A stretch of 39,157 nucleotides of DNA from contig NZ_LFCV01000117.1 of assembly GCF_001037465.1 (NCBI RefSeq), positions 1-39,157 on the forward strand, given 5' to 3'. Position numbers and translations under genes: made by a program. The notes under the pieces are model-generated. The model saw only the letters and a program-made list of their open reading frames with translations. It was not told where the DNA came from and did no database searches. How positions within the stretch are numbered: the stretch's first letter is position 1; each line of letters begins with the position of its first letter. This document shows, piece after piece, positions 1 to 7,063 of the stretch. This DNA comes from Xenorhabdus khoisanae (GTDB taxonomy: Bacteria; Pseudomonadota; Gammaproteobacteria; Enterobacterales; Enterobacteriaceae).

Positions 1-412
1 AACAACCATAATATTCTTTTTCATAATCTATCTTATGCCGACTTTAATACCATTTAATTAATCAGTTATATTTTCATAAAAAAAATAAATCTAAAATCAT
101 TCAATACATGATGTAAAATTAAAACTAAAAAATAATTTACTAATTTAAGGCGAACGAAAACTCTCTATTTCCCTGTTCAACATCATTAATACATCTCCAT
201 TGAGATTTTATAATAAAAAAATTAATTATACCTATCGACGAATCATCCCTGCTAATGGTTCATCACATGCCCTATGCTTGGTCTTTGCTCAAACTGTTAT
301 AGTCAATAAAAGAAAAATTGTAACTATTATACCCAAGATCTCTATGTTCTACTTATCACACTTTCTAACTTCGTTTGCCCATATACCCAATCGATTTCAA
401 CAAGAGGTCACT
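1..412. other. Intergenic region upstream of cioA
   Basis: This is AT-rich sequence with no convincing gene. The frame of cioA stays open back to a TTG at 200, but that stretch has no ribosome site and no similarity to CydA-type N termini, so it is read as leader. Positions 382-400 match the end of the dispersed ERIC-like repeat of this genome. I see no clear FNR or ArcA operator. Confidence 0.5.
382..400 (+). repeat. ERIC-like repeat end fragment in the cioA leader
   Basis: The 19 bases TATACCCAATCGATTTCAA match the repeat end at 9683 (TATACCCAATGGATTTCAA) at all but one position. The fragment lies directly before the cioA ribosome binding site. Only the terminal part of the repeat is present. 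Confidence 0.5.
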
Positions 413-1762
413 ATGTTCGGGTTAAATGCCCTTGAACTTGCAAGGATACAATTTGCATTTACAGTTTCTTTTCACATCATCTTCCCCGCTATTACGATAG
501 GCTTAGCCAGCTTCCTCGCGGTATTGGAAGGTTTGTGGCTTAAAACACGCAATACTGATTACAAAACGTTATACCACTTCTGGTCAAAAATTTTTGCAGT
601 TAATTTCGGTATGGGCGTTGTTTCTGGCTTGGTAATGGCTTACCAGTTCGGCACCAACTGGAGTTTCTTCTCTGATTTTGCCGGTTCTGTCACAGGCCCT
701 TTGCTGGTTTATGAGGTGCTGACAGCATTTTTTCTTGAAGCCGGATTTTTAGGCGTCATGTTGTTTGGTTGGAACCGGGTCGGAGAAAGGCTGCACTTTT
801 TCGCAACTTGTATGGTGGCACTTGGCACGATTATTTCCACATTCTGGATATTAGCCTCCAATAGTTGGATGCAGACGCCACAAGGTTATGAGATTGTTAA
901 TAATCAAGTTGTGCCTGTTGACTGGTTAGCGGTGATTTTCAATCCTTCTTTCCCTTATCGTTTACTGCATATGGGAACTGCTGCATTCCTCGCCTCGGCA
1001 TTTTTCATTGCTTCTTCTGCTGCATGGCATCTGCTAAGAGGTAATGATTCATCAGCCATGCGGAAAATGCTGTCAATGGCAATGTGGATGATTCTGTTCA
1101 TTGCGCCGTTGCAAGCCATGATTGGCGATATGCACGGGTTAAATACATTAAAACACCAGCCAGCTAAAGTTGCCGCGATGGAAGGCCATTGGGAAAATCA
1201 CGCAGGTGAAGCCACGCCATTAATTCTGTTTGGCATCCCTGATCAAGAAACGGAAGAGACACGTTATGCCATCAAAATTCCTTACCTTGCCAGCCTGATC
1301 CTGACACACAGTCTGGATAAACAGGTTCCGGCACTGAAAGAATTTGCACCCGAAGATCGCCCGAACGTTTTTATGGTGTTCTGGTCATTCCGTGTCATGG
1401 TAGGGCTTGGGATATTAATGATTTTTGCCGGGATCTGGGGGCTATGGCTGCGCCATAAAAAACGCCTGTATGAAAATCGGCTTTTTCTTCGTTTTATGCT
1501 TTTAATGGCACCTTCTGGCCTTATCGCCATTCTGGCCGGTTGGTTTACTACGGAAATTGGTCGCCAGCCATGGGTTGTTTATGGCCTGATGCGCACCAAA
1601 GATGCAGTATCAGCGCATGGTGATATCCACATGAGTATTAGCCTGCTGATTTTCTTTGTCGTCTATGCTGCCGTTTTCGGTATCGGTTACATCTATATGA
1701 TGAAACTTATCCGTAAAGGTCTCAATCAAGATCCCAATAAGGAGTTAACAAATGGGTATTGA
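413..1762 (+). CDS. cioA: Cytochrome bd-type quinol oxidase subunit I, cyanide-insensitive type
   Basis: This is the quinol-oxidising, haem-carrying subunit of a bd-type terminal oxidase in the inner membrane, which reduces O2 to water with electrons from quinol. The start is ATG 413, preceded by AGAGG about 6 bases upstream, giving 449 aa. An upstream TTG at 200 would add an unrelated 71 residues. Seen in the protein: His21 in FHIIFPAITIG (position of the family haem ligand), the GxLNTLKHQPAK segment before the Q-loop, and GRQPW at 383-387. The Q-loop is short and the protein is much shorter than E. coli CydA (522 aa), which places it in the CioA/short-Q-loop class. It overlaps cioB by 11 bases and is followed by a DUF2474 gene, the usual companion of cio operons. 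Cyanide resistance is inferred from the class. Confidence 0.93.
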   Translation: MFGLNALELARIQFAFTVSFHIIFPAITIGLASFLAVLEGLWLKTRNTDYKTLYHFWSKIFAVNFGMGVVSGLVMAYQFGTNWSFFSDFAGSVTGPLLVYEVLTAFFLEAGFLGVMLFGWNRVGERLHFFATCMVALGTIISTFWILASNSWMQTPQGYEIVNNQVVPVDWLAVIFNPSFPYRLLHMGTAAFLASAFFIASSAAWHLLRGNDSSAMRKMLSMAMWMILFIAPLQAMIGDMHGLNTLKHQPAKVAAMEGHWENHAGEATPLILFGIPDQETEETRYAIKIPYLASLILTHSLDKQVPALKEFAPEDRPNVFMVFWSFRVMVGLGILMIFAGIWGLWLRHKKRLYENRLFLRFMLLMAPSGLIAILAGWFTTEIGRQPWVVYGLMRTKDAVSAHGDIHMSISLLIFFVVYAAVFGIGYIYMMKLIRKGLNQDPNKELTNGY

Positions 1763-2759
1763 TCTCCCGCTGATTTGGTTCCTGATCATCATATTCAGCA
1801 CCATGATGTATATCGTGATGGATGGTTTTGATCTCGGCATCGGTATTTTGTATCCGGCAATCAAGGAACAATCCGATCGGGATTTAATGATGAATTCTGT
1901 TGCTCCCGTCTGGGATGGTAATGAAACTTGGTTGGTACTGGGAGGAGCCGGGTTATTTGGTGCATTCCCATTGGCCTATGCCGTGATTTTAGATGCTCTG
2001 GCAATCCCGCTGACCATTATGCTGTTAGGCCTGATATTTCGTGGTGTCGCTTTTGAATTTCGCTTCAAGGCTACCCCGGGACACCAGCATCTTTGGGATA
2101 AGGCGTTCATTATCGGTTCTATACTTGCCACCTTTATGCAGGGTATCGTCGTTGGTGCGGTTATTGAAGGTTTTCCCGTCGAAAATCGTGTTTATGCCGG
2201 TGGTTATTTTGACTGGCTGGCACCTTTCCCTCTATTTTGCGGGCTTGGTCTTGTCGTCGCCTATGCTTTATTAGGCTGTGGCTGGTTGGTGATGAAAACC
2301 GAAGGGCACCTGCAACAACAAATGTATCGCATTCTGCGTCCCTTGGCATTGCTGATGCTCGCAGTCATTACCATAATCAGTATTTGGACACCTTTGGCCC
2401 ATTCAACGATTGCTGAACGCTGGTTCAGCCTGCCAAATCTGTTTTTCTTCATGCCCGTACCGTTACTGATATTGTGGTCGAGCTGGAACCTATTGAAAGC
2501 CACGCAGAATTCAAGCCATTACTCTCCATTTTTTACCGCATTGTTACTGATTTTCATGGGATTCAGTGGGTTGGGGATCAGCATTTGGCCCAGCATCATT
2601 CCTCCTTTCATCAGTTATGAAGAAGCCGCATCGCCGCCTCAATCATTAGGTTTTATGCTGGTTGGGGCCTTATTTATCATCCCGATCATTTTGACTTATA
2701 CCTTTTGGAGTTATTATGTCTTCCGAGGAAAAATCACTCACGAACAAGGTTATCACTGA
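1752..2759 (+). CDS. cioB: Cytochrome bd-type quinol oxidase subunit II
   Basis: This is the second large membrane subunit of the bd-type oxidase and pairs with CioA. The 335 aa protein has the N-terminal family signature (MDGFDLGIGIL, residues 23-33) and the GNETWLVLGG segment, followed by about eight hydrophobic helices. The start ATG overlaps the end of cioA by 11 bases and has GGAG 7 bases upstream, so translation is probably coupled. Its 3' end overlaps the next small gene by 44 bases. Length and motifs are normal for CydB/CioB. Confidence 0.94.
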   Translation: MGIDLPLIWFLIIIFSTMMYIVMDGFDLGIGILYPAIKEQSDRDLMMNSVAPVWDGNETWLVLGGAGLFGAFPLAYAVILDALAIPLTIMLLGLIFRGVAFEFRFKATPGHQHLWDKAFIIGSILATFMQGIVVGAVIEGFPVENRVYAGGYFDWLAPFPLFCGLGLVVAYALLGCGWLVMKTEGHLQQQMYRILRPLALLMLAVITIISIWTPLAHSTIAERWFSLPNLFFFMPVPLLILWSSWNLLKATQNSSHYSPFFTALLLIFMGFSGLGISIWPSIIPPFISYEEAASPPQSLGFMLVGALFIIPIILTYTFWSYYVFRGKITHEQGYH

Positions 2760-2898
2760 AACTGACTTACAACGTCCCTCAATATGGAAACGCCTGGGTT
2801 GGATGGTTACAATTTGGCTTTGCAGTGTACTTGCTCTCTACGCCGTATCCACGTTATTTCGCGCCTTAATGACAACGGCGGGCATGAAAATCCAGTGA
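2716..2898 (+). CDS. DUF2474 small membrane subunit of the Cio oxidase
   Basis: A 60 aa protein with a charged N terminus of about 25 residues and one transmembrane helix (about residues 28-52, containing WLCSVLALYAVSTLF). It begins inside the end of cioB in another frame, with GGAG 7 bases before the ATG. Position, size and single-helix layout match the DUF2474 proteins found after cioAB, which are the likely counterpart of CydX/CydS small subunits that stabilise the haem site. The assignment rests on context plus topology. It is not CydX itself, which is shorter and has its helix at the very N terminus. Confidence 0.8.
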   Translation: MSSEEKSLTNKVITETDLQRPSIWKRLGWMVTIWLCSVLALYAVSTLFRALMTTAGMKIQ

Positions 2899-2903
2899 TA
2901 ACT

Positions 2904-2934
2904 AACCTTTTTTAATTAATTGAGCTAAGGTTTT
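2904..2934 (+). terminator. Weak hairpin after the cio operon
   Basis: AACCTT (2904-2909) pairs with AAGGTT (2927-2932) across a 17-base loop and is followed by only a short T run. It is probably leaky, so the kinase gene downstream may be read through from cioAB. Confidence 0.3.
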
Positions 2935-2964
2935 GATCAGGACAACAAGAGGATTGTTTAACTG

Positions 2965-4263
2965 ATGAAAACCTTCTCTGACAATCCAGTAACGGCAACA
3001 GGCTGGTTGTGTGGTACGGCTATCGCCATTAATTTGTTTGTGCTTCTGTTTCTGGGATTCAATACCCCACTCTCGTTGATTGAAAAACTGTGGGCAATTT
3101 TTAACGTTTTGAATATATTAATTTTATTTATTTTGCTCCATAGAGCAAATTTCATTTCATTTCGTATTGCATTGTTTTCAGAGAAATTATTTTCAAAATT
3201 ATCTTTCACAAAGAAGCAAAGAAAAATAGCGATCCTGAAACAGGAAAAACAATACTTACGTTTTCTCATCTCTGTTCATTCTCAGCTAAATCTTAATACT
3301 GCGTTATCTGATAATTTTCATATGGTATTTTACCGACTTAACCAGTTAGTGCCTTTCAATGAAGTCAGGATCACGCTTTATCACCCACAAAGAAAATACC
3401 ATTTTGAGTACCCGGATAATACCTTAAATACTTATCTTCCACGGATGATGAAATGGGATTTATATGATAAACAGACTTTCCACGGTATGATTCAGATCCT
3501 CATTCATCAGGATCGGGTTTTATCTTCTTACGAAAAGAATTTGATTCAATCCGTTACTGACGCACTGGCAAGGCATATATCGCTCAAAAATGCAGTGCGC
3601 CAACAAATTAAACAAAGTATCAGCGATGACCGGAAAGCCATTTCCAGAGAGCTGCATGACACTGTAGCGCAATCATTCCTATTCCTGAAGATTCAGATTA
3701 ATAGTTTGCATTTCCGCACCGATAAGTTCTCTCGACAAGGATTGATCTCCTTAAGAATGATCAAAGAAGAGTTGGATATCGCAGGCCAACAAGTTAGAGA
3801 AATGCTGGTCTCACTACGAACAGAGAGAAACCATCATGATTTATTTGAATCATTGAAAACTTTAATCAAAGAATTCAACCATCGACTGGGATTTAACATT
3901 GAATTTCATTACCGGATCACGCACCAAATTATTCCCATTGGTCATGGCCGGCATCTGGTGCAGATTATCCGGGAAGCGCTGAATAATTGCTATAAGCATG
4001 CCGCCGCGACTTGGATCAGCATCCGTATTTATCCTGTCGGGAAAAAAATTATTACCGTTATTAGCGATAATGGTCGTGGAATGCCTCTGACACTGACAGA
4101 ACAAGAACAGTTTGGCCTGGCAATTATGCAAGAACGGATATCTTTGATTTCAGGGCAGATGAAAATTAAAAAACGTAGAAAAAGTGGCACAGAAATTGAG
4201 ATTCAATTCCCGCTGAAAACAGATAAATATAATAACACAAAAGAACAAGACTTATATTTATAG
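2965..4263 (+). CDS. NarX-like sensor histidine kinase lacking the periplasmic sensor domain
   Basis: A membrane histidine kinase of the HisKA_3/NarX class. Residues 10-32 and 41-60 form two transmembrane helices with only a few residues between them, so there is almost no periplasmic domain. A GAF-like region follows (about 95-205). The phosphorylated His is His231 in ISRELHDTVAQS. The ATPase domain shows the N box (REALNNCYKHA) and G box (DNGRGM) and ends in GTEIEIQF. NarX of E. coli is about 600 aa with a nitrate-binding periplasmic P box; this protein is 432 aa and lacks it. No response regulator gene lies in the window. AGAGGA stands 11 bases before the ATG. It is 66 bases behind the cio operon, so a respiratory or redox role is possible, but the signal and partner are unknown. 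Confidence 0.85.
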   Translation: MKTFSDNPVTATGWLCGTAIAINLFVLLFLGFNTPLSLIEKLWAIFNVLNILILFILLHRANFISFRIALFSEKLFSKLSFTKKQRKIAILKQEKQYLRFLISVHSQLNLNTALSDNFHMVFYRLNQLVPFNEVRITLYHPQRKYHFEYPDNTLNTYLPRMMKWDLYDKQTFHGMIQILIHQDRVLSSYEKNLIQSVTDALARHISLKNAVRQQIKQSISDDRKAISRELHDTVAQSFLFLKIQINSLHFRTDKFSRQGLISLRMIKEELDIAGQQVREMLVSLRTERNHHDLFESLKTLIKEFNHRLGFNIEFHYRITHQIIPIGHGRHLVQIIREALNNCYKHAAATWISIRIYPVGKKIITVISDNGRGMPLTLTEQEQFGLAIMQERISLISGQMKIKKRRKSGTEIEIQFPLKTDKYNNTKEQDLYL

Positions 4264-4338
4264 ACACTTAATATAAAATATACATAATTAATAATTTTAA
4301 AATGTTAACACAATACAACTTTTCCTAAAGCATAGCAA

Positions 4339-4360
4339 AGAGCCTACTAAAGTAGGCTCT
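4339..4360. terminator. Bidirectional hairpin between convergent genes
   Basis: AGAGCCTACT (4339-4348) and AGTAGGCTCT (4351-4360) are perfect inverted copies. The hairpin stands between the kinase gene and the convergent effector-like gene. T runs are weak on both sides, slightly better on the minus strand. Confidence 0.55.
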
Positions 4361-4454
4361 AAGTACATAACTGATAATTCACTTTTCCCATGATATGGAA
4401 ATTTTCAATTTACTAACTATCAAATACTAGATATCTGGTTAATATTATTAAAAA

Positions 4455-5327
4455 TTATAATGTATTTTTATGCATTATTACTTGATAATCACCTTTGGTA
4501 GCTCCGAACATTCTTGGTACTCTAACCTCAGGACGGAATAATCCATTGATAACCCGATTAATTTCATCATCAGTCCGTGCAGATAAAATTTGTTTCGCAT
4601 CCTCTTTTAGCCGCTCTCCAAATTTTCTTGTCTCAAGAATAATTGAATAAAGTAGCCCTAACAGACAATTATCAATACCAGAGAAAGAAACTCTATGTCT
4701 TATAAATTGCCTTCCATCAAGATAAGCGTGAGCAGCCAAACTGATATTATTAATCATTCTACTGTTAGGTGATTCGTTTCCAATTTGATCAATTAATGCC
4801 ATTGAAGAATGACGAAGCGCTATGTTCTCTTTTTTGTAGGCAACACGATAGAAATTAGTGCCGAACCGACTATAAGGTTTTTGTAAGGAATTACCTACTT
4901 CAAGTGAAAAAAAGATATAATCGTCATTACCCAGCCCTCCCCTATCCTCCACTGAGGAGTGATACGTTGGAAATACAATGTCTTTCCCCCCAAGACGCAG
5001 CCTTGAGTAAATAAGCAAATTATTGTCAACATTATTTGTCAGATCAGCGGAACTCGCGTGAACAATGAAAAAATCTTTTTTCATAAAAGCATCAGTAAAC
5101 TGTTTTTCCTCATTTGAAAGTGGGTTAATTTGGATTTCATGCCGTAGCTCCTCTATATTGTCTTGCATATAATCATGTAAGTTCCGAGCACCAAAAAAAT
5201 GCCAACGAGTTCCTTTATCCGCCATTCTATCTACAGCTTTTTTATTCCAGCGTTTACGTACCTCTTCTCTATATTTATTCCAATATATTCTTTGTAGTTC
5301 TAATTCTCTGTTTTTATCCGGATTCAT
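4455..5327 (-). CDS. OspC/CopC-like ADP-riboxanase effector candidate without ankyrin repeats
   Basis: A 290 aa soluble protein with no signal peptide or membrane helix. Short motifs line up in order with what I remember of the N-terminal enzyme domain of Shigella OspC: VHASSADLTNN (OspC RHQSNANLSNN), NDDYIFFSLEVGN (OspC NHDFVFFGVEISN), FGTNFYRV (OspC FGANAYII) and a closing RVPRMFGATK (OspC HIPRMLSTDN). The OspC/CopC family transfers ADP-ribose from NAD to an arginine of host caspases with loss of ammonia (ADP-riboxanation). The C-terminal ankyrin repeats of OspC are absent: this protein ends where they would begin. The segment corresponding to the OspC region between the third and fourth motifs is shorter, so conservation of all catalytic residues is uncertain. 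GAGAGG stands 6 bases before the ATG. The gene stands alone, AT-rich, flanked by non-coding DNA, with no secretion genes nearby. Alternative: another ADP-ribosyltransferase-fold toxin. Confidence 0.55.
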   Translation of the reverse strand: MNPDKNRELELQRIYWNKYREEVRKRWNKKAVDRMADKGTRWHFFGARNLHDYMQDNIEELRHEIQINPLSNEEKQFTDAFMKKDFFIVHASSADLTNNVDNNLLIYSRLRLGGKDIVFPTYHSSVEDRGGLGNDDYIFFSLEVGNSLQKPYSRFGTNFYRVAYKKENIALRHSSMALIDQIGNESPNSRMINNISLAAHAYLDGRQFIRHRVSFSGIDNCLLGLLYSIILETRKFGERLKEDAKQILSARTDDEINRVINGLFRPEVRVPRMFGATKGDYQVIMHKNTL

Positions 5328-5536
5328 ACTTAACCTCTCAAAAAATCACCCAACAAATATAAATTAATGATCTAGCTATAAGCTATGGCTTTTAGTCGGA
5401 GACAATCTATTCTTTTATAAAAGAAAATAAATAACAATCTAATAAAATTAAACTTTGACACACTGGTGATACATTTATTCATTAAGTTAATTAAATCATT
5501 TTCAGGAATAAAAAAGATAGCTTTTATTCAATGTAA

Positions 5537-5679
5537 ATCTACCCGAACGAAAATATTCACGGATCTATGATGTCATCATTCCTGATTTTTTGGAAGAAGA
5601 TGCAATTCCACAATGGCTTGATGATATCTTTCATGAAGCAGCCAGTGAAAAATATCCCGACGTACGCCGCATCGAATAA
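5537..5679 (+). pseudogene. Remnant of a small DUF7661-like gene
   Basis: An open frame without a start codon runs from just after a TAG to TAA 5677-5679. It encodes a well-formed C-terminal piece containing RIYDVIIPDFLEEDAIPQW and ending in HEAASEKYPDVRRIE. This pattern (a VIIP segment, an LDDIFHE helix, then a P-x-V-R-R end) resembles small DUF7661-type proteins of about 70 aa as I remember them. The N-terminal half is missing upstream, so it is likely decayed. It has no clear ribosome site. Confidence 0.35.
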
Positions 5680-5741
5680 ATGATAATTTCCACAATCCCC
5701 CCACAAAATGAAAAACTATGCTATAGACAGTCAAAGTTATT

Positions 5742-5767
5742 CCCCCAGCCACAGGATTAACTGGGGG
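5742..5767. terminator. Hairpin downstream of phoH
   Basis: CCCCCAG (5742-5748) and CTGGGGG (5761-5767) form a 7-bp GC stem with a 12-base loop. It lies 38 bases past the phoH stop codon on the minus strand. The following T run is poor, so this is a tentative terminator. Confidence 0.4.
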
Positions 5768-5804
5768 ATGGGTTTCTTTGCAGCGATGTGTATGCTCAGG
5801 TCTA

Positions 5805-6593
5805 TCAGCTATAAGCCAACAATGCTTTCTGGCACAATCTGGAACGCACACAATCCTGTTGGGAAAAATGAATTACACTGACAGATTCATCATCAAAAAA
5901 CCTTTCTAATGCATCCACCAATCCAGATGTCATGTTTTCCGGCAAGTCACATTGACTAACATCACCATTAACAACCACTGTTATGTTTTCTCCCAATCTC
6001 GTTAAAAACATTTTCATTTGATTGACTGTAACATTTTGTGCCTCATCAAGGATCACAAAAGCATTTTCAAATGTTCTTCCGCGCATATAGGCAAAAGGCG
6101 CAATTTCTACTTTGCCGATTTCAGGACGCAAGCAATATTGCAAAAATGAAGCCCCCATGCGTTTTAATAACACGTCATAAACGGGTCGGAAATAAGGGGC
6201 AAATTTCTCTGCCACATCTCCGGGGAGAAAACCAAGATCTTCTTCTGCCTGCAATACAGGGCGTGTCACAATAATTTTATCAACTTCTTTATTGATTAAG
6301 GCATTCGCTGCCATTACTGCACTAATGTATGTTTTTCCGCATCCAGCTTCACCATTAGCAATAATCAATTGCTTATTATTGATCGCCCGCATATAGCGGT
6401 ACTGAACTTCACTGCGTGGCAGAATTTCTGAAGTGTCCCTGTTTTCACGCGCCATTCCAATAGCCTCAACGCCTTCAACTTGCACCAATGAGGTGACATT
6501 ATCATGATTCCGATAACGTGATTGTCGTATGTCCTTTTTTAACATTCTTCTCACTTCACGACGTGATTTGATCACTGCTTTCTGTCTACCCAT
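5805..6593 (-). CDS. phoH: PhoH family ATPase
   Basis: Cytosolic P-loop ATPase related to E. coli PhoH, a phosphate-starvation-inducible protein. The sequence shows Walker A GEAGCGKT, the VTRPVLQAEEDLGFLPGD and EKFAPYFRPVYDV blocks, Walker B VILDEAQN and the downstream NGDVSQCDL motif. The start is taken at MGRQKAV (ATG 6593) because the E. coli protein has the same block and AAGG lies about 9-10 bases upstream. The open frame extends 9 codons further to 6620 but that start lacks a ribosome site. This gives 262 aa. The biochemical role is not settled; PhoH proteins are often coupled to RNA metabolism. Upstream lie a repeat and a structured leader with Pho-box-like repeats, described separately. 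Confidence 0.93.
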   Translation of the reverse strand: MGRQKAVIKSRREVRRMLKKDIRQSRYRNHDNVTSLVQVEGVEAIGMARENRDTSEILPRSEVQYRYMRAINNKQLIIANGEAGCGKTYISAVMAANALINKEVDKIIVTRPVLQAEEDLGFLPGDVAEKFAPYFRPVYDVLLKRMGASFLQYCLRPEIGKVEIAPFAYMRGRTFENAFVILDEAQNVTVNQMKMFLTRLGENITVVVNGDVSQCDLPENMTSGLVDALERFFDDESVSVIHFSQQDCVRSRLCQKALLAYS

Positions 6594-6656
6594 AGTCATA
6601 CACCTTATCGTTAGTTTCACTATTTCGGTGTTCTATCATTGATAGAATAACTAAGT

Positions 6657-6704
6657 TATGCCCTTCACCTTTCGCGCTTCAATTTGAAAGGTATCGGGTA
6701 TATA
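6657..6704. repeat. Short palindromic repeat upstream of phoH
   Basis: About 48 bases with inverted ends (TATGCCCTTCACC... and ...GGTATCGGGTATA) and an inner CCTTTC/GAAAGG stem. The outer ends resemble those of the ERIC-like elements elsewhere in the window, so it may be a short member of the same repeat group. Confidence 0.5.
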
Positions 6705-6746
6705 TCGAACAGGTAGGAGCTCCCTTTTCAGCTCATTAAGGCCCAT

Positions 6747-6808
6747 AAAAAAACCGGCGCTGAGATCATCACTATTTTTATTAGTGGCATCGATCTCAAT
6801 CACCGGTT
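6747..6808 (-). terminator. Strong intrinsic terminator or attenuator in the phoH leader
   Basis: On the minus strand AACCGG (6808-6803) pairs with CCGGTT (6757-6752). Inside, GAGATC pairs with GATCTC and ACTA with TAGT around an A-rich loop. A run of seven T ends at 6747. Three helices in register followed by a U tract is a classic factor-independent terminator. It lies about 150 bases before the phoH start, so it would stop transcription into phoH unless relieved. Confidence 0.7.
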
Positions 6809-6841
6809 CCTAACCGAGAATGCAGTTTCAGTCTCTGTCAT
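6800..6841 (-). CDS. Putative leader peptide MTETETAFSVRNR
   Basis: A 13-codon frame starting at ATG 6841 with AGGA about 6 bases upstream. Two further in-frame ATGs exist at 6847 and 6856 (18 aa at most). The stop codon lies inside the first strand of the terminator hairpin, the arrangement expected if ribosome position affects folding. The peptide has no long run of one regulatory amino acid, though Thr and Glu repeat. Coding status is inferred from layout only. Confidence 0.35.
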   Translation of the reverse strand: MTETETAFSVRNR

Positions 6842-6886
6842 TAGCATTCCTCGCATCTTTCCGCTTTCTTTGGTGTAACCTAACGG

Positions 6887-6927
6887 ACTATGATGTCAGT
6901 ATAATGACAGTTTTTTATTTATGACAA
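6887..6927 (-). promoter_or_regulatory. Promoter with Pho-box-like repeats ahead of the phoH leader
   Basis: On the minus strand CTGTCAT (6910-6904), TATA and CTGACAT (6899-6893) form a 7-4-7 direct repeat like the PhoB site CTGTCATAnAnCTGTCAY. A further TTGTCAT lies at 6927-6921. A sigma70 reading is also possible: TTGTCA (6927-6922), 18 bases, TATACT (6903-6898). CATAGT (6892-6887) is a second possible -10. E. coli phoH is PhoB-controlled, which supports the assignment. Confidence 0.5.
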
Positions 6928-6993
6928 GGTGAAGGTTAAACTTTACTGAAACATTCTTGATTTTTTATTGGTGAAAACTTATTCAGCAACTAT

Positions 6994-7029
6994 TTATTCA
7001 ATAACTACAGATTATTCAATAACTACAGA
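6994..7029. repeat. Perfect 18-bp tandem duplication
   Basis: TTATTCAATAACTACAGA occurs twice in a row (6994-7011 and 7012-7029) just downstream of endA. It is likely a replication-slippage product. No function is apparent. Confidence 0.9.
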
Positions 7030-7030
7030 A

Positions 7031-7063
7031 AAATAATGGCCTTACATTCTCCGTTATTTTTTA
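7031..7063 (-). terminator. Probable endA terminator
   Basis: On the minus strand AAAATAACGG pairs with CCATTATTTT with one mismatch, leading into a T-rich end. It overlaps the last codons and the stop of endA. Confidence 0.4.

Larger units (their letters stand above)
5328..5804. other. AT-rich intergenic region with a gene remnant
   Basis: Positions 5328-5520 are very AT-rich and show no gene. They hold the promoter side of the OspC-like gene. Positions 5537-5679 contain the remnant described separately, and 5742-5767 a GC-rich hairpin downstream of phoH. Confidence 0.5.

Noticed and set aside
200..412. N-terminal extension of cioA from a TTG codon
   Set aside because: The extra 71 residues resemble no CydA N terminus and include the repeat fragment. 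ATG 413 has a good ribosome site and aligns with the family start.
6657..6808. 52-codon minus-strand open frame through the terminator and repeat
   Set aside because: It has no start after the upstream stop and runs through a palindromic repeat and a terminator; RNA structure explains the region better.
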